From NCBI GenBank assembly GCA_025667525.1, contig CM046875.1, positions 206,394,271 to 206,458,270 of the forward strand: DNA of 64,000 nucleotides. Reading direction: 5' to 3'. The notes under the pieces were generated by a model, which was not told where the DNA came from, did no database searches, and was given only the letters and a program-made list of their open reading frames with translations. Below, piece by piece: positions 46,832 through 58,357 of this stretch. The stretch's first letter is position 1, and each line of letters starts with the position of its first letter. The translations under genes were made by a program, and so were the position numbers. Origin of the DNA: Glebionis coronaria (Eukaryota; Streptophyta; Magnoliopsida; Asterales; Asteraceae).

Positions 46832-48258
46832 TAATATATGACTTTTGCTTAGCATGTATGTACTCGATATCATTCTCGGTATCTAATCGAATTAATCACG
46901 GTTAATGGTGGAATGGTCGGTAATGGTCACTAAAAGGGGGAGTTGATTCTCTATTCTAATAGAAGGGTAAGTGCAAAACGTAATTAAAATAAGCTAAAAG
47001 CAAATCTAGAAAAACTAAATTAAAGCTTTGAAAATTAAACTAAAAATTACTAGAAAAACACTTGGTAAAAACAAAGATTTCAGGAAGCGTGCAATTTTTG
47101 GAAATTAAACCTTAATGGATTTAAAACTTGAAAACTTAAAAGTGAACTAAGAAACAAGAAATTAACCCCGTCGGAATGCTCTATCGCAATCCCGTCGGAA
47201 TGTGCAATCGCAATACCAATCTATCGCAAAACCCTTATCGCAATGTCCAATCGCAATGAACCTGTCGCTATATCTTGTCGCAATATGAAACTTAAACCCA
47301 ATCGCAATGTCACAACTGAGTCCTGTCGCAATGTCCTATCGCAATAACACCAAAAGGAATGTTATCGCAACCCCAATCTCAAACTGCATCTGAATACAAA
47401 ACCCTTATGCGATACACAGATCGCAATATGTGTCGCAATACCCCGTCTCAAAAGGGTTTATCATTGCGATGGAATTGTGATTCGAAATAAGCTCGGATTT
47501 AAGCTATTTTCAAGAGGCTCAATCCAAGACTTAACCAACTCAATAATAATAAGCCGAACTAATAAGCATGAAATAAGGACTTTTTAAACTTTAAATAAGC
47601 AAAACTTTTAAATCAAACCATAAAAAGATTAAAACTTTAAGAAAACTTTTAAAAAGTAAATAAGCTAAGTACCAAATAAGCCAATAAGCGTAAAAAGCTC
47701 AAAGCTTATTTTGCACAAAAACATAGAAAGGATTAAAAAGATAAACTTTTTAATCACATAAACATCAAATATAAGCAAAATCAAAGATTATAACGGATCA
47801 AAACTTAAAAATAAAGAAAGGTAGAAGAAGATTAATGAACAAAAAGCTTAACTTGAACTTGTAGATTAATGAATTCCAAAAATAAGGATGAAACAAGCTT
47901 AAACTTGAAAGAAAAATGAAGAAAAAATGAAAACTTAGTTAGAGAAGTTAAAACTTTCTCTCTCTAAAAACTAAGGAAAGGAAAAATGAAAACTAGCTAA
48001 ATTAACTAACACCCTCCTAATGTGTCATTAGGAGGGTATTTATATAGAGATGGGGAGGTGTATGTGCTTCCTTCTTTCTTTCTTTCTTCTCGACTCGATT
48101 TAAATTCTTCGTCTTTGTCGACGTTGTCTCGGGATTTGTCGATGAAAATTAAACTCGTCTTCTAATTTTCTTCTATAATTAGACTTGAGTTCTTCGACTT
48201 CATTAAACTTCCGTCTTTAGACTTTTTCTTCGATAAATCTTCAGAATAGGCCTTGGAC
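46832..48258 (-). repeat. 5' LTR of Athila-C, proximal part
   Basis: Matches 37341-38770 of the 3' LTR, including the TCGCAAT array and the TATA-linked inverted repeat (48011-48037). It ends at the TGGAC target site of Sire-young. Confidence 0.93.
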
Positions 48259-48783
48259 TGTTGGGAATAAATTAAGGCCAGATCACTTGAACGCTGACAA
48301 GAACAACTCAAGCGTTGACAAGAGCAAAGTGAGCGCTGATAGCATAAGCGTTGACAAGTTAAAGTCAAGCGTTGACAGATTGAAGACAAGCACTGATGGA
48401 AGATGTGAGCTACACGTTTATTATATTCTAGAATACTTCTAGTAAGGATAGAGACGACAATGTATTTTCTATGTTTATCTTTACCTAGAATAGTTGATTC
48501 GTAGCTTATTGTACAAGGCTTCTTAGTCTATAAAAGAAGGCCTTTAGGTTAATGTTTAATATCAGTTTTCATAAGTTTTCACAAGTTAAACCTCTTTCAT
48601 TGTAATCAAGTTCGATCATTCTAATAAAAGTGAAAGTTTGTTTAACATCTTTGTGTTTTAGATTAAGTGTTAATTCCGCATAACACTTAGTTACTTTATT
48701 CATAAGCAAAGGTTTCTCTACGTGTATTACTTGATCTAATCTCGTATACATTAAGCTTAATCGATCTAAGTTTGGGATCAACA
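48259..48783 (+). repeat. 5' LTR of Sire-young
   Basis: TGTTGGGAATAA...GGGATCAACA, 525 bp, TATAAAA box at 48529-48535, six-copy motif array upstream of it. Confidence 0.97.
48290..48401 (+). repeat. 21-bp-phased motif array in the Sire-young LTR
   Basis: Core RRCGYTGAYA; T of TGA at 48295, 48316, 48337, 48352, 48373, 48394 (21, 21, 15, 21, 21). The 3' LTR has the identical array (about 59824-59935). Confidence 0.97.
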
Positions 48784-48785
48784 AG

Positions 48786-48797
48786 TGGTATCAGAGC
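48786..48797 (+). other. Primer binding site of Sire-young (initiator Met tRNA)
   Basis: TGGTATCAGAGC, perfect, two bases after the LTR. Confidence 0.95.
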
Positions 48798-49719
48798 TTG
48801 TTGAGAAACTTTTGATCTTTAAGTAACACAAGAACCCTAAAACACCAAAAACCCTAAAAAAAACCTAAATTTCTCAAAACCCTAAAAACATCATGTCTGG
48901 CACAGATCAACCTGCTGCTTTGCTACAAAACAACTCCACAAATCCTAGTATCAAAATTCCCATGTTTGATGCCAGGAACTTCGAGCTTTGGAAGTCCAAT
49001 TTTGAGCAATATATAGCTATTCATGACTACACTCTTTGGGAGATTGTTGAATATGGGAACACATTCAACAAAGCTCAAAAGATTGCTGCTGCTATTGCCG
49101 CAAGGGTAGCTCTTCCTAATTGTCCTGAAGCTGATAAGAAGGAAAAGCCTGAAGATGGAAGAGCTGTATCTGTTGAAGATATAGCCAAGAAAAGGGTGGA
49201 CATGAAAATCTTGAACATCATGAAACACGCCTTAGGTCATGAGAATCAGCACAAGTACAAACGCTTTTAGTCTGCAAAAGAGCTTTGGGAAGCTCTTGAA
49301 GTAGCACATGGTGGCAATGCTGACACAAAAGAAGAAAAGAAGAAGCAACTCTTGCATGAGTATGCTGTCTTTAAGGCTCAACCCAATGAGAATCTAAGCA
49401 GTGTGAGAAGTAGACTGCTTGACATCACAAGTCAACTTTCCTTCATGGGAACACAGATTGATGACCCTGACTTGAATGCTACTTTTCTCAAAAGCCTTGG
49501 TGATGTATGGAAGATTGAGACAAGATCCATTCTTGTCAATAACACCCACAAGACTTCCAGGTTTGATGACATCTTCAACAAACTAAGACTGTTGGAGAAT
49601 GAATGGCTTTTGGAGAGTGATAATAAATCTTCCAGCAGCAACATGGCCTTCTTCTCACAAAGTGAAGGCCAATTTGATTCCATGAACTCCTATGGACATC
49701 CAGTCACTGGATCTCAATG

Positions 49720-49812
49720 TGTCAACGTTGGGTCACAGCCTGTCAGCGCTGGATCATATCCTGTCAACGCCTTATACTCAAGCGCTGACACACACAACTT
49801 TGGCGCTGATAG
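49720..49812 (+). repeat. Motif cluster 1 in Sire-young gag
   Basis: Five cores with the T position at 49729, 49750, 49771 (C here), 49786, 49807: spacings 21, 21, 15, 21. The first three carry the left half (TGTC) of the palindrome, the last two the right half (GACA or GATA). Confidence 0.92.
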
Positions 49813-51227
49813 AATTAAACCTGCTGGTTTAGATCTAGATACTGTGTGTGCATTCATTGCTTCTTTGCCCAGTGATTCAAGGATTACATATGAAGATCTT
49901 GAGCAGATAAGTGATGAACAATTGGAAGAGATGGACATCAAGTGGACTATGGCTCTTGTAAGTTTAAGAGCAAACAGGTTTAATAAAAGGTTCAAGAAGA
50001 AGATGACCTTTAATGCTAAGGATGTTGCTGGATTTGACAAATCAAAGGTTGAGTGCTACAATTGTCATCGGATGGGGCACTTTATGAGGGAATGTAGATC
50101 TCCAAGAAAACCTGATGCTGGTAAGCCCTCAAGCCAAATGGTTAAGAGCCAATATCCCAAGGCCATGGTTGCTGTTCAACAAATTGATGGTGTTGGAGGA
50201 TGGGACTGGAGCTGGAACTTTATGGCTAAGGATGAGGAAGAGGACAGAGCTTTGGTTGCTGAAGTTAAAGAAGAGCATGTTGAATATGCTCTCATGGCAC
50301 ACTCCTCCTCTTCATCAGATAATGAGGTATATGATGATGCTTTCTGTTCTAAGGGTTGTCGTTTAAATACTGAAAAACTAAATCAAGAGATAGTAAAATT
50401 ATTAGATGAGGCAAGTACTGAAAGATGCAAAGTATCTAATTATCAAATTGCTCTTACCCAAACAGAAAAGACAGTAGCTGAGTATAGGAAAATGGAGTTT
50501 GATTTAAAGGATCAAATAAATATCTTAAAACATGAGTTACATCAAAGTAAAGATATTCAAGATATAGTAAACAGGGTTAATCTTGATTTGATAGCTCAGT
50601 TAGAGGAAGCTAACAAAAATAAAGATAATGTGAGTCTTAAAATCCAGAGATTTGATAAGGCCACACAATCCCTAGGAGAGTGTGTTAGCAAACAAAGAGA
50701 CTCTAAGGACATGAGTGGGATTGGGATGAAAGATTATACTGGTGTTCCACCACCAGCTGGGGATTTCTATGGTGTCCAATCAAAGGACTTATCTTGGACT
50801 GGCTTGCCAGAACTCCAAGAGAAGGAATTCATTCCTCCACCTAGAGTGACTTCCCCAGTTGAAGAATACAAACAAAAACTGACTGACCTAGATGAGTGGA
50901 AGAAAGCTAACCACACTTTGTTTGTTAAGGGAGGGTTGCTGTGTGAAAGTCCAAATGAGCCCACACCAATCACGAGCCATAATATTGTGGAGTCCAATGA
51001 TCCTACACCTATCAAAATCACACACCCTACCACTGGCAAAGCTGTTGACCTTGGCCCACAAATTGTTAGAAAACCTAGTGTTAAGTATGCAGAGATGTAT
51101 AGGAATACTAGGTCACCAAAAAGCCAAGTTAGTAATCATGGAACAGGCTTCTTTGCTTCTAGACCTAAGACTATGTCTAGAAAAGCTTGTTACACATGTG
51201 GTAGCTTCTCACATTTGGCATACAAAT

Positions 51228-51512
51228 GTGTCAACGCTTCCAATGTCAACGCTGATAGGAACCATTTCAGCGCTGACAAAAGTCAACATAGGTCAAACAC
51301 TGTCAGACCCAATACCTTTGTGAACAAAAATTCACAAGTTGTTAGACCAGCCCCATTCTTTACTAGAGGGTCTAACACACAAGGCCTAAGACCTTTCCAA
51401 AAGTCAAACACTTGGTCCAATAGGCAATGGGTTCCTGTAGCAAACCCTAGGTTCAACGCTGATAAAGGCAATCGGGGCGCTGACACGAACAATTTCAGCG
51501 CTGACAGACACA
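51228..51512 (+). repeat. Motif clusters 2 and 3 in Sire-young gag
   Basis: Cores at T positions 51238, 51253, 51274 (15, 21) and 51460, 51481, 51502 (21, 21). Read as NA, NADR, SADK and NADK, GADT, SADR. Confidence 0.93.
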
Positions 51513-51813
51513 CTGCCAAACCTAGGTATTTGCAACCACAGGGAAATAGGTCTAAAGCTTCTACTAGCTTAACATGGAGACCAAAACAAGACCAAAACTC
51601 GAATTCTACTGGTGTTTCTATGACATGCAACAGGTTTCATTATATTTCAAAAGCCATGTCAACACCAATTAGGGTTAACTGGGAATTTCATTCAAAAAGG
51701 GATGAAAATGGGGTTGTTATGAGAACCAAGTCTGTTCTTATTGAACAACCAGAATCCAAGTCTTCCAAGGCTTGGGTTCCCAAAGAAAACTAATGTGTTT
51801 TCTTTATGTGCAG

Positions 51814-53240
51814 GGCATTCAGAAGAAGATCAATGATTATGGATATTGGGATAGTGGATGCTCAGGCACATGACAGGAAAGGAAGACTATCTGACCAACT
51901 TCACTCCTATTCAAGATGGTGATAAGGTATACTTTGGAGGAGGCTATGGCACCATCACAGGAAAAGGAACCCTTGTCACCAACAATCTACGGTTTGAGAA
52001 TGTCTTCCTGGTAAAAGAACTGGATTATAATTTGTTTAGTGTATCACAAGTGTGTGATAACAAAAATAAGGTTCTTTTCACAGATACTGAGTGCTTGGTG
52101 TTAAGCAAAGATTACAAGCTCCCTGAGTAGAAATACATAGAATTTAGAACACCAAGGCATAAAGACATATATAATGTGAATCTTAATGGAATTAAGATAA
52201 ATAATAAAATGATGTCATGTCTTTATGCTAAAGCCTCAGTAGATGAAAGTAATCTTTGGCACAGGAGATTAGGGCACATAAACTTTAAAAATATCAATAG
52301 ACTTGTGAGGCTTGGTTTAGTTGATGGTTTGCCTGAAAAGGCTTTCCACAATGACCACTCTTGTGTTGCATGTCTTAAGGGCAAGCAGCACAAGGTCTCA
52401 TTCAGGTCTAAACAGGTGCACTCTAGTTCTAAACCACTTCACTTATTGCATATGGACCTCTTTGGTCCAACTAATATAGAATGTTTGAAGGGTAAATCAT
52501 ATTGTTTTGTTATCACTGATGATTTTTCCAGGTTTACATGGACTTTCTTTTTAGCCAAGAAAAGTGAAACTGCCTAAAGTCTGATTAATTTCATTACCCA
52601 GATTGAAAAGAAGAATGGTAATGAGGTCAAAATTATTAGAAGTGACAATGGGGGTGAGTTTAGAAATCAGTTGTTAGATGATTTTTGTGCCAAGAAAGGG
52701 ATTACTAGGCAGTTTAGCATAGCTAGAACCCCACAGCAAAATGGGGTTGCTGAAAGGAAGAATGGAACCCTTATTGAAGCAGCCAGAACCATGTTGGCTG
52801 ATGCCCACTTTCCTATAGGCTTTTGGGCTGAAGCTGTTAACACAGCTTGTTATGTTCAAAATAGGGCATTGGTCAACAAGATACATAATAAGACACCTTA
52901 TGAGTTACTTTGGGGAAGGAAGCCAAATATTGGCTTTCTCAAGTCTTTTGGATGTCATGTAGTTGTTTTAGAAACTAGTGAGGCCCTAGGTAAATTTGAT
53001 TCAAAAGGTGATGAAGGCTACTTCATGGGTTATTCAGTGCAGAGCAAAGGATATAGGGTTTACATTAAAAAGGAAAAACGTATACTTGAAAAAGTACATG
53101 TTAGGTTTTTAGAAAGTAAACCTAGTGATCCTGAAAGTGGTCCAAATTGGTTGTTTGACTTAGAACCTTTATCTAGAGCTTTAAATTATATGCCTGTTAC
53201 TGATCCAGACATTGTGAAGGTAACTTCAAGTGTTTTGGAA
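51814..53240 (+). pseudogene. pol: Sire-young protease and integrase
   Basis: Protease motif DSGCS at about 51849-51863 is followed by a single-base deletion relative to Sire-old, so HMTG continues in another frame. Integrase zinc part (LWHRRLGHINF, CVACLKGKQH) and DDE core ([43 protein letters not shown]) are all recognisable, with catalytic residues present. TAG 52128-52130 and TAA 52575-52577 lie in frame. It would insert element cDNA into the genome, but this copy cannot make it whole. Confidence 0.88.
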
Positions 53241-53427
53241 AAGAGAATTGGTAATGTTTCAGGTATACAGGTTGCTAAGAAGGATGGATCACCAGCAGTT
53301 GAGTCATCTCCCACACAAGAATATGTTACACTTCCTATATGGACAGATGAGTATTATGTTGCTGCTGCTGCTGCTAGAAAAGATAATGGTGGTTTCCAAA
53401 TACCACCAAATACAAACATGCATGGTT

Positions 53428-53560
53428 CTTCAGGCGCTGACAAAGGGAAATCAAGCGCTGACAAGAGCAATTCAGACGCTGATGGATCAGACGCTGACAC
53501 CAACAGTTCAAGCGTTGTTAGCCCAAGCGCTGACAAACAAGGTTCAGACTTTGACAACAC
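53428..53560 (+). repeat. Motif cluster 4 in the Sire-young integrase-RT linker
   Basis: Seven cores, T positions 53438, 53459, 53480, 53495, 53516, 53531, 53552: spacings 21, 21, 15, 21, 15, 21. Read as GADK, SADK, DADG, DADT, SVV, SADK, DFD. Confidence 0.95.
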
Positions 53561-55414
53561 CTCTGCACATCTTTTCTCTTCCCATTTTGAACAAGGTGGA
53601 CCTTCCAATGTCCATGAAGAGATTTCTGTTGATCAAAGAGAGTCTGATGAAGAAGATATTGGCAACATGGAGCGTGAAGTTGAGGACACCAGACTTTTTG
53701 AAGGAGGAGTTCTCACTTCCACAGCAAAGGATCACCCCTCATCTCAGATCATTGGTGATGTTATGGCTCCAGTTCAGACAAGAAGATCCCATCAAAGTCT
53801 TGGTGGATTTATTGCCAATATACACAAGAAGGTTGATACCCCTCTTGTACAAGCATGTTTGTTTGCATGTTTTCTGTCACAGGAAGAACCCAAGAAGATT
53901 TTTGATGCTCTCAAAGAACCTAGTTGGGTGGAAGCAATGCAGGATGAGCTTCACCAGTTTGCTATACAGGATGTTTGGGAGCTGGTTGATTGTCCTAGAT
54001 ATGTGAGACCAATTGGGACAAGATGGGTTCTAAGGAATAAGAAAGATGAAAGGGGTATTGTGGTCAGAAACAAGGCACGTTTGGTAGCTCAGGGATATAC
54101 ACAAGAGGAAGGAATAGATTATGAAGAGGTCTTTGCTCCTGTTGCAAGAATTGAAGCTATAAGAATTTTCCTAGCTTATGCCTCTTGCATGAACTTCACT
54201 GTTTATCAAATGGATGTGAAGAGTGCTTTCCTCTATGGAACAATTGTTGAGGAGGTATATGTCATGCAACCTCCTGGTTTTGAAGATCCTGAGAATCCAG
54301 ACAAGGTTTATAGAGTGAAGAAAGCTATGTATGGACTTCATCAGGCCCCAAGAGCATGGTATGGTACATTGTCCACCTACTTGGTGGAAATCGTTTTAAA
54401 AGGGGCACCATAGATCAGACATTGTTCACAAAGAAGAAAGGTAAGGATGTCTTACTTGTCCAGGTCTATGTTGATGATATCATCTTTGGATCAACTAATC
54501 CAAAGATGAGTGAAGACTTTTCCAAGCTTATGACAGATAAATTCAAGATGAGTGCAATGGGTGAGATGAACTTCTTTCTAGGTTTACAAGTTCAGCAGAA
54601 AGAAGATGGTATCTTCATCTCCCAAGACAAGTATGTAGCTGAAATCTTGAAGAAATATGGTTTTTCTCCACATGAAAAGGATGCTTCCACTCCTATGGAT
54701 AGGGAACACCCTTGGGGAAAAATTGGAGCTGGAAAGGATGTGGATGTTAGGCACTATAGATCAATGATTGGCTCATTGATGTATCTTACAGCCTCAAGAC
54801 CTGACATCATGTTTGCTGTGTGTGCTTGTGCACGCCATCAAGTGACTCCCAAAGAATGTCACCTTTTTGCTGTGAAAAGAATTTTTAGGTACCTAAGATG
54901 TTATCCAGATCTTGGCTTGTGGTACCCAAAAGATTCTCCATTGGAGCTTATTGCATATTCAGACAGTGACTATGGTGGTGACAAGTTTGATAGGAAATCC
55001 ACAACGGGTGGATGTCAATTTCTTGGGAGCAGATTAATATCTTGGCAATGCAAGAAACAAACAGTGGTGGCAAACTCTACAACTGAAGCAGAATATGTTG
55101 CTGCAGCTGCTTGTTGTGGACAAGTCTTATGGATTCAGAACCAGCTGTTGGATTATGGGTATAATTTCATGCATACCAAGATTTTTGTAGATAATAACAG
55201 TACTTTATGCATTATTAAAAATCCTGTACATCATTCTAAAACCAAACACATAGAAATTAGACATCATTTTATAAGAGATTGCTTTGAGAAAGGTTTAATA
55301 CAACCAGATAGGGTAGCCACAGAAGATAATGTGGCTGATTTATTAACTAAACCTTTTGATGCTGGAAGATTTCAATATTTGGTAACAAATATTGGAATGG
55401 TTAATCTCACTTAA
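53561..55414 (+). pseudogene. pol: Sire-young reverse transcriptase and RNase H
   Basis: Copia reverse transcriptase with [32 protein letters not shown] and catalytic YVDDIIFGS, then RNase H with SDSDYGGDKFDRKSTTGG, STTEAEYVAAAACCGQVLW and HIEIRHHFI. A one-base deletion near 54390 splits it into two frames (up to 54413, and 54356-55414). Otherwise it is well preserved. It ends at TAA 55412-55414. Confidence 0.9.
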
Positions 55415-56669
55415 TATGTGTTTTGGAACCTTTTTGTAAAAGTATGTACAGGATAATGCATTGTTATTGGTCTTTGTGATGATTTAGATTTTTCCACTTT
55501 ATTTTTCTAACACTGACAAAGGTACATGTAACGCTGATAAGTGTTATTTTGCCGTTGTTAGAGATATTATTGTCTAACGCTGACAAGAGTTCCTTCAACG
55601 CTGATAAGTGTTGTCGGGGCGCTGTCAGCAACAAATGTTAGTTTTGTGGTTTTCAATCTAAATGTGTAGGTGGTGGTAGCTTTATGCCATTGGATACAGA
55701 GTTGCTTATGGATCTTTGAAGAGCTATTTGGACATGTTTTTGTTTATGGATGATGGTTGGAATATTTATATTCCTATCTTGACATAAATTTTTAATGTTC
55801 ATATATATTTTGAGAAACTCATGTATCATAGTTTAAGGGGAGGTTTTAGGAACCTTTAGGATTTTTGGGTATCCATATGATACTCTTATCACAATCCTAG
55901 ATTGTGTCCACAGGTGAGTATGGGTTAGTTTTACTAAACCATGAGGCACTGTAGCATGAATAGTATATCAACTTTGCATGCTGCCAAGACATTTTTGGCC
56001 TAGAATTGGTTGTGGTCTGTTGGGAGACTTGGGAATCATTTTGATATGGGTTTTACCTGGGAGTAACAAGGATTTTATAAGGTAACTTGGTTGTTAAGAA
56101 TTTTGGTTAGCAAGGGACACTAGAGGACTGTTATGTCTATCTTGCTTATGCAAGTGTGCATAACTGGACAGTGCTTGCCGCCCTATGATAATTATCAGCT
56201 TTTGGTTATCTTCTCGAGGATAAATTACTTGTTGAGGTCATTTTTCACTTTTTAAAACAATTTTATTTTTGGACGCTGACAAGATTTTTCCAAGTGTTGT
56301 TGTGACCAAATTGGACGCTGACATGGCTTTAGGCGAACGTTGACAAGATTATAGCCGTTGGGCGTTGATGGGTTATATTTGACCGTTGACAATCAATGGG
56401 ACCTACCCAGTTGTTACTTTTTGACATATTTTCAAGCCGTAATTTTAGGAGTTGTTACTTTCATTAAATGCATGAGATAACTTATAACTTTTTCAATATT
56501 TTCATGATTAGTTTTTGAAAATCTTTGCCTATTTTTGGGCCAATCACATGCATTCATCCACTCCTATAAATTTGGCTCCTATTTTTAAACAGGGTATCTA
56601 TAATTCTTGTCTAACACTTTTCTCTTATCAACCTTCATCTTTTATACTTCAAATTAACAGCTTTCATCA
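55415..56669 (+). other. Spacer between pol and env-like ORF, with motif clusters and a promoter-like stretch
   Basis: No ORF of note. Motif clusters at 55510-55628 (T positions 55514, 55535, 55556, 55581, 55602, 55623) and 56272-56392 (56277, 56298, 56319, 56341, 56366, 56387) keep mainly 21-bp spacing in non-coding DNA. A purine tract AAGGGGAGG lies near 55840. A CCAAT at 56540-56544 and TATAAAT at 56565-56571 precede the next ORF by about 100 bp. Confidence 0.75.
56540..56571 (+). promoter_or_regulatory. Candidate internal promoter for the env-like ORF
   Basis: CCAAT (56540) followed 20 bases later by TATAAAT (56565-56571), about 100 bases before ATG 56670. A pyrimidine-rich acceptor-like TTAACAG also ends at 56660, so the ORF might instead be expressed by splicing. 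Confidence 0.4.
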
Positions 56670-57557
56670 ATGGCACCAAGATTTAACTCAGCAGAATTGG
56701 ATTTGGGGTTCAAGTCTCAACACAACATGATTGCTTATCTTGTTGCTGATAATACTTTGTTCCCTCAATACACACAAATGGTGGAGTATTTGAACGCATC
56801 CCCATTAAGGTATGCTCTTTCTCATGCACCACTCATTCCAGTCACACACATTAAACAGTTTTGGAACACTGTTAGTTCCTCAACAGTTAATGGAGTGACC
56901 ACATTAACTTCTATTGTTCATGGGAGATCTTGGGTGGTTACTGAGGCCTTGGTACGCCAGGCCTTGCATCTTAATGATGCTGATGGTATAACCATTCTTC
57001 CCATATCTGAAATAGAACAAGGGCTTAGGGCTTTGGGATACCCTATTCCTGATGAAGGTACTCTTAATAAGTACCATAAGTAGGAATTTCCCCCAGCCTG
57101 GAAGTACCTCATTCACATTCTCCTTCAATGTTTGAGTCCCAAATGTACTGCACACAATGAGATCAATAGATCCATTGCAACTGCTATTGTGTGTATTGCA
57201 ACAGGGCAAAAATATAACTGGTCTAAAATGATTTTTGAAGGAATGTGTAAAAACAAGGGGACAAATATGACTTTAGCTTATCCCCGTTTTCTGCAAATGA
57301 TTTTTGATGCTCAAAGATATTGTTCAAGGGATCACAATGATTTTTATAAAATCCCTGAACAAAAGAAAGCTATTTTTACCAAGATGAATTCACCACCTCA
57401 TAGAGACCTACCTTTAACCCCAGCCATGCTTGCTGTTATTGCAGCAGCACAACCCCAACCAGACCCCCAACCTCATATTGACCCTCACCCACAACTTGAA
57501 CCTATCCCTGAACCTTTACCCTCACCTGACCAAATGCAAATAGACCAAAATCCCTTT

Positions 57558-57612
57558 GAGGCTGACACATTTAATGTGGGCGTTGATGTGCCTATTTCCA
57601 ACACTGACACCC
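57558..57612 (+). repeat. Motif cluster in the env-like ORF, proximal
   Basis: Three decayed cores, T positions 57563, 57584, 57605 (21, 21). Confidence 0.8.
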
Positions 57613-58261
57613 AACCATCACAATCCCAAAACCCCTTAACCAACCCACATCTACACCTTCTTCCACACCATCTTCCACACCACCTGAATATAGGTTGTTT
57701 AAACGCCAAAGGACTGCTGGAGTGTTCTCCTCTGGTGGTCCTAGCCATGAAGCAGAGAGAACCACCACCACAAGTGTGGTTGGTGACCTGGATGAGGCTG
57801 GGACTATTGGTTCTGGCTTAGAGGCTGGCCAAGGCAGTCCCACCATACTTAAGTCCTCATCCATGCCCAATGAACCTGACTTGGGAGGTCAAATTCCCAT
57901 TTCAGAAGAGGGAAGCTTGGAACCAATGACTCTTTTGGAATTGACGGCTGTCTGCATTAGCTTGCAAAAGCAGAATGCAGACTTGGTACAAATTGTCAGT
58001 AACCAAGGCCTTGAACTCAAGGAATTGAGGGAGAGGATTGTTGTTTTGGAGAGTGCTCATGCAAAGGGAGGTATGGAGGAGTCTTCCAAAGGGGAGGATG
58101 ATCAAAGAAATCTGAGTGATAAGAGCAGTCAAGATGGTCAATCATTGGATGTTGCTGAAGCTCTTACTACTTTGAAGGAACAAACAGGTTTTGATACGTC
58201 CTTGATCTCTCCAACCAATTTAAATTTATCATTTACAGATATGTTGAGAGAGGTTACACAA

Positions 58262-58357
58262 GGCGCTGAGGGAAAATATTTGAGCGTTGACAAGACAAGT
58301 TTGGACGCTGATAGAAGTATTTTGGGCGCTGATAGAGGAAATTTGGGCGTTGACAGA
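58262..58357 (+). repeat. Motif cluster in the env-like ORF, distal
   Basis: Five cores, T positions 58267, 58288, 58309, 58330, 58351: four intervals of exactly 21. Read as GAEG, SVDK, DADR, GADR, GVDR, seven residues apart. Confidence 0.95.

Larger units (their letters stand above)
48893..51793 (+). pseudogene. gag: Sire-young Gag, one internal stop
   Basis: One frame from ATG 48893 to TAA 51791-51793, about 966 codons, broken only by TAG 49268-49270. Copia-type Gag domain at residues about 20-240 (IPMFDARNFELWKSNFEQYI, RSRLLDITSQLSFMGTQ). Two CX2CX4HX4C knuckles: CYNCHRMGHFMREC (near 50056) and CYTCGSFSHLAYKC (near 51187), with a coiled-coil region between them (about 50350-50700). Motif clusters encode x-A-D-x repeats near both knuckles. 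It packages element RNA. The protease frame is offset by one base from gag. Confidence 0.9.

Noticed and set aside
48290..48401. CRISPR-like array (short repeat, regular spacing)
   Set aside because: Plant retroelement context, degenerate 10-12 bp cores with 9-11 bp linkers, no cas genes; the unit is far too short for CRISPR.
53230..54006. 258-codon ORF overlapping Sire-young pol
   Set aside because: It is an alternate frame of the pol linker and reverse transcriptase start, and the in-frame pol protein has clear domains while this one has none.
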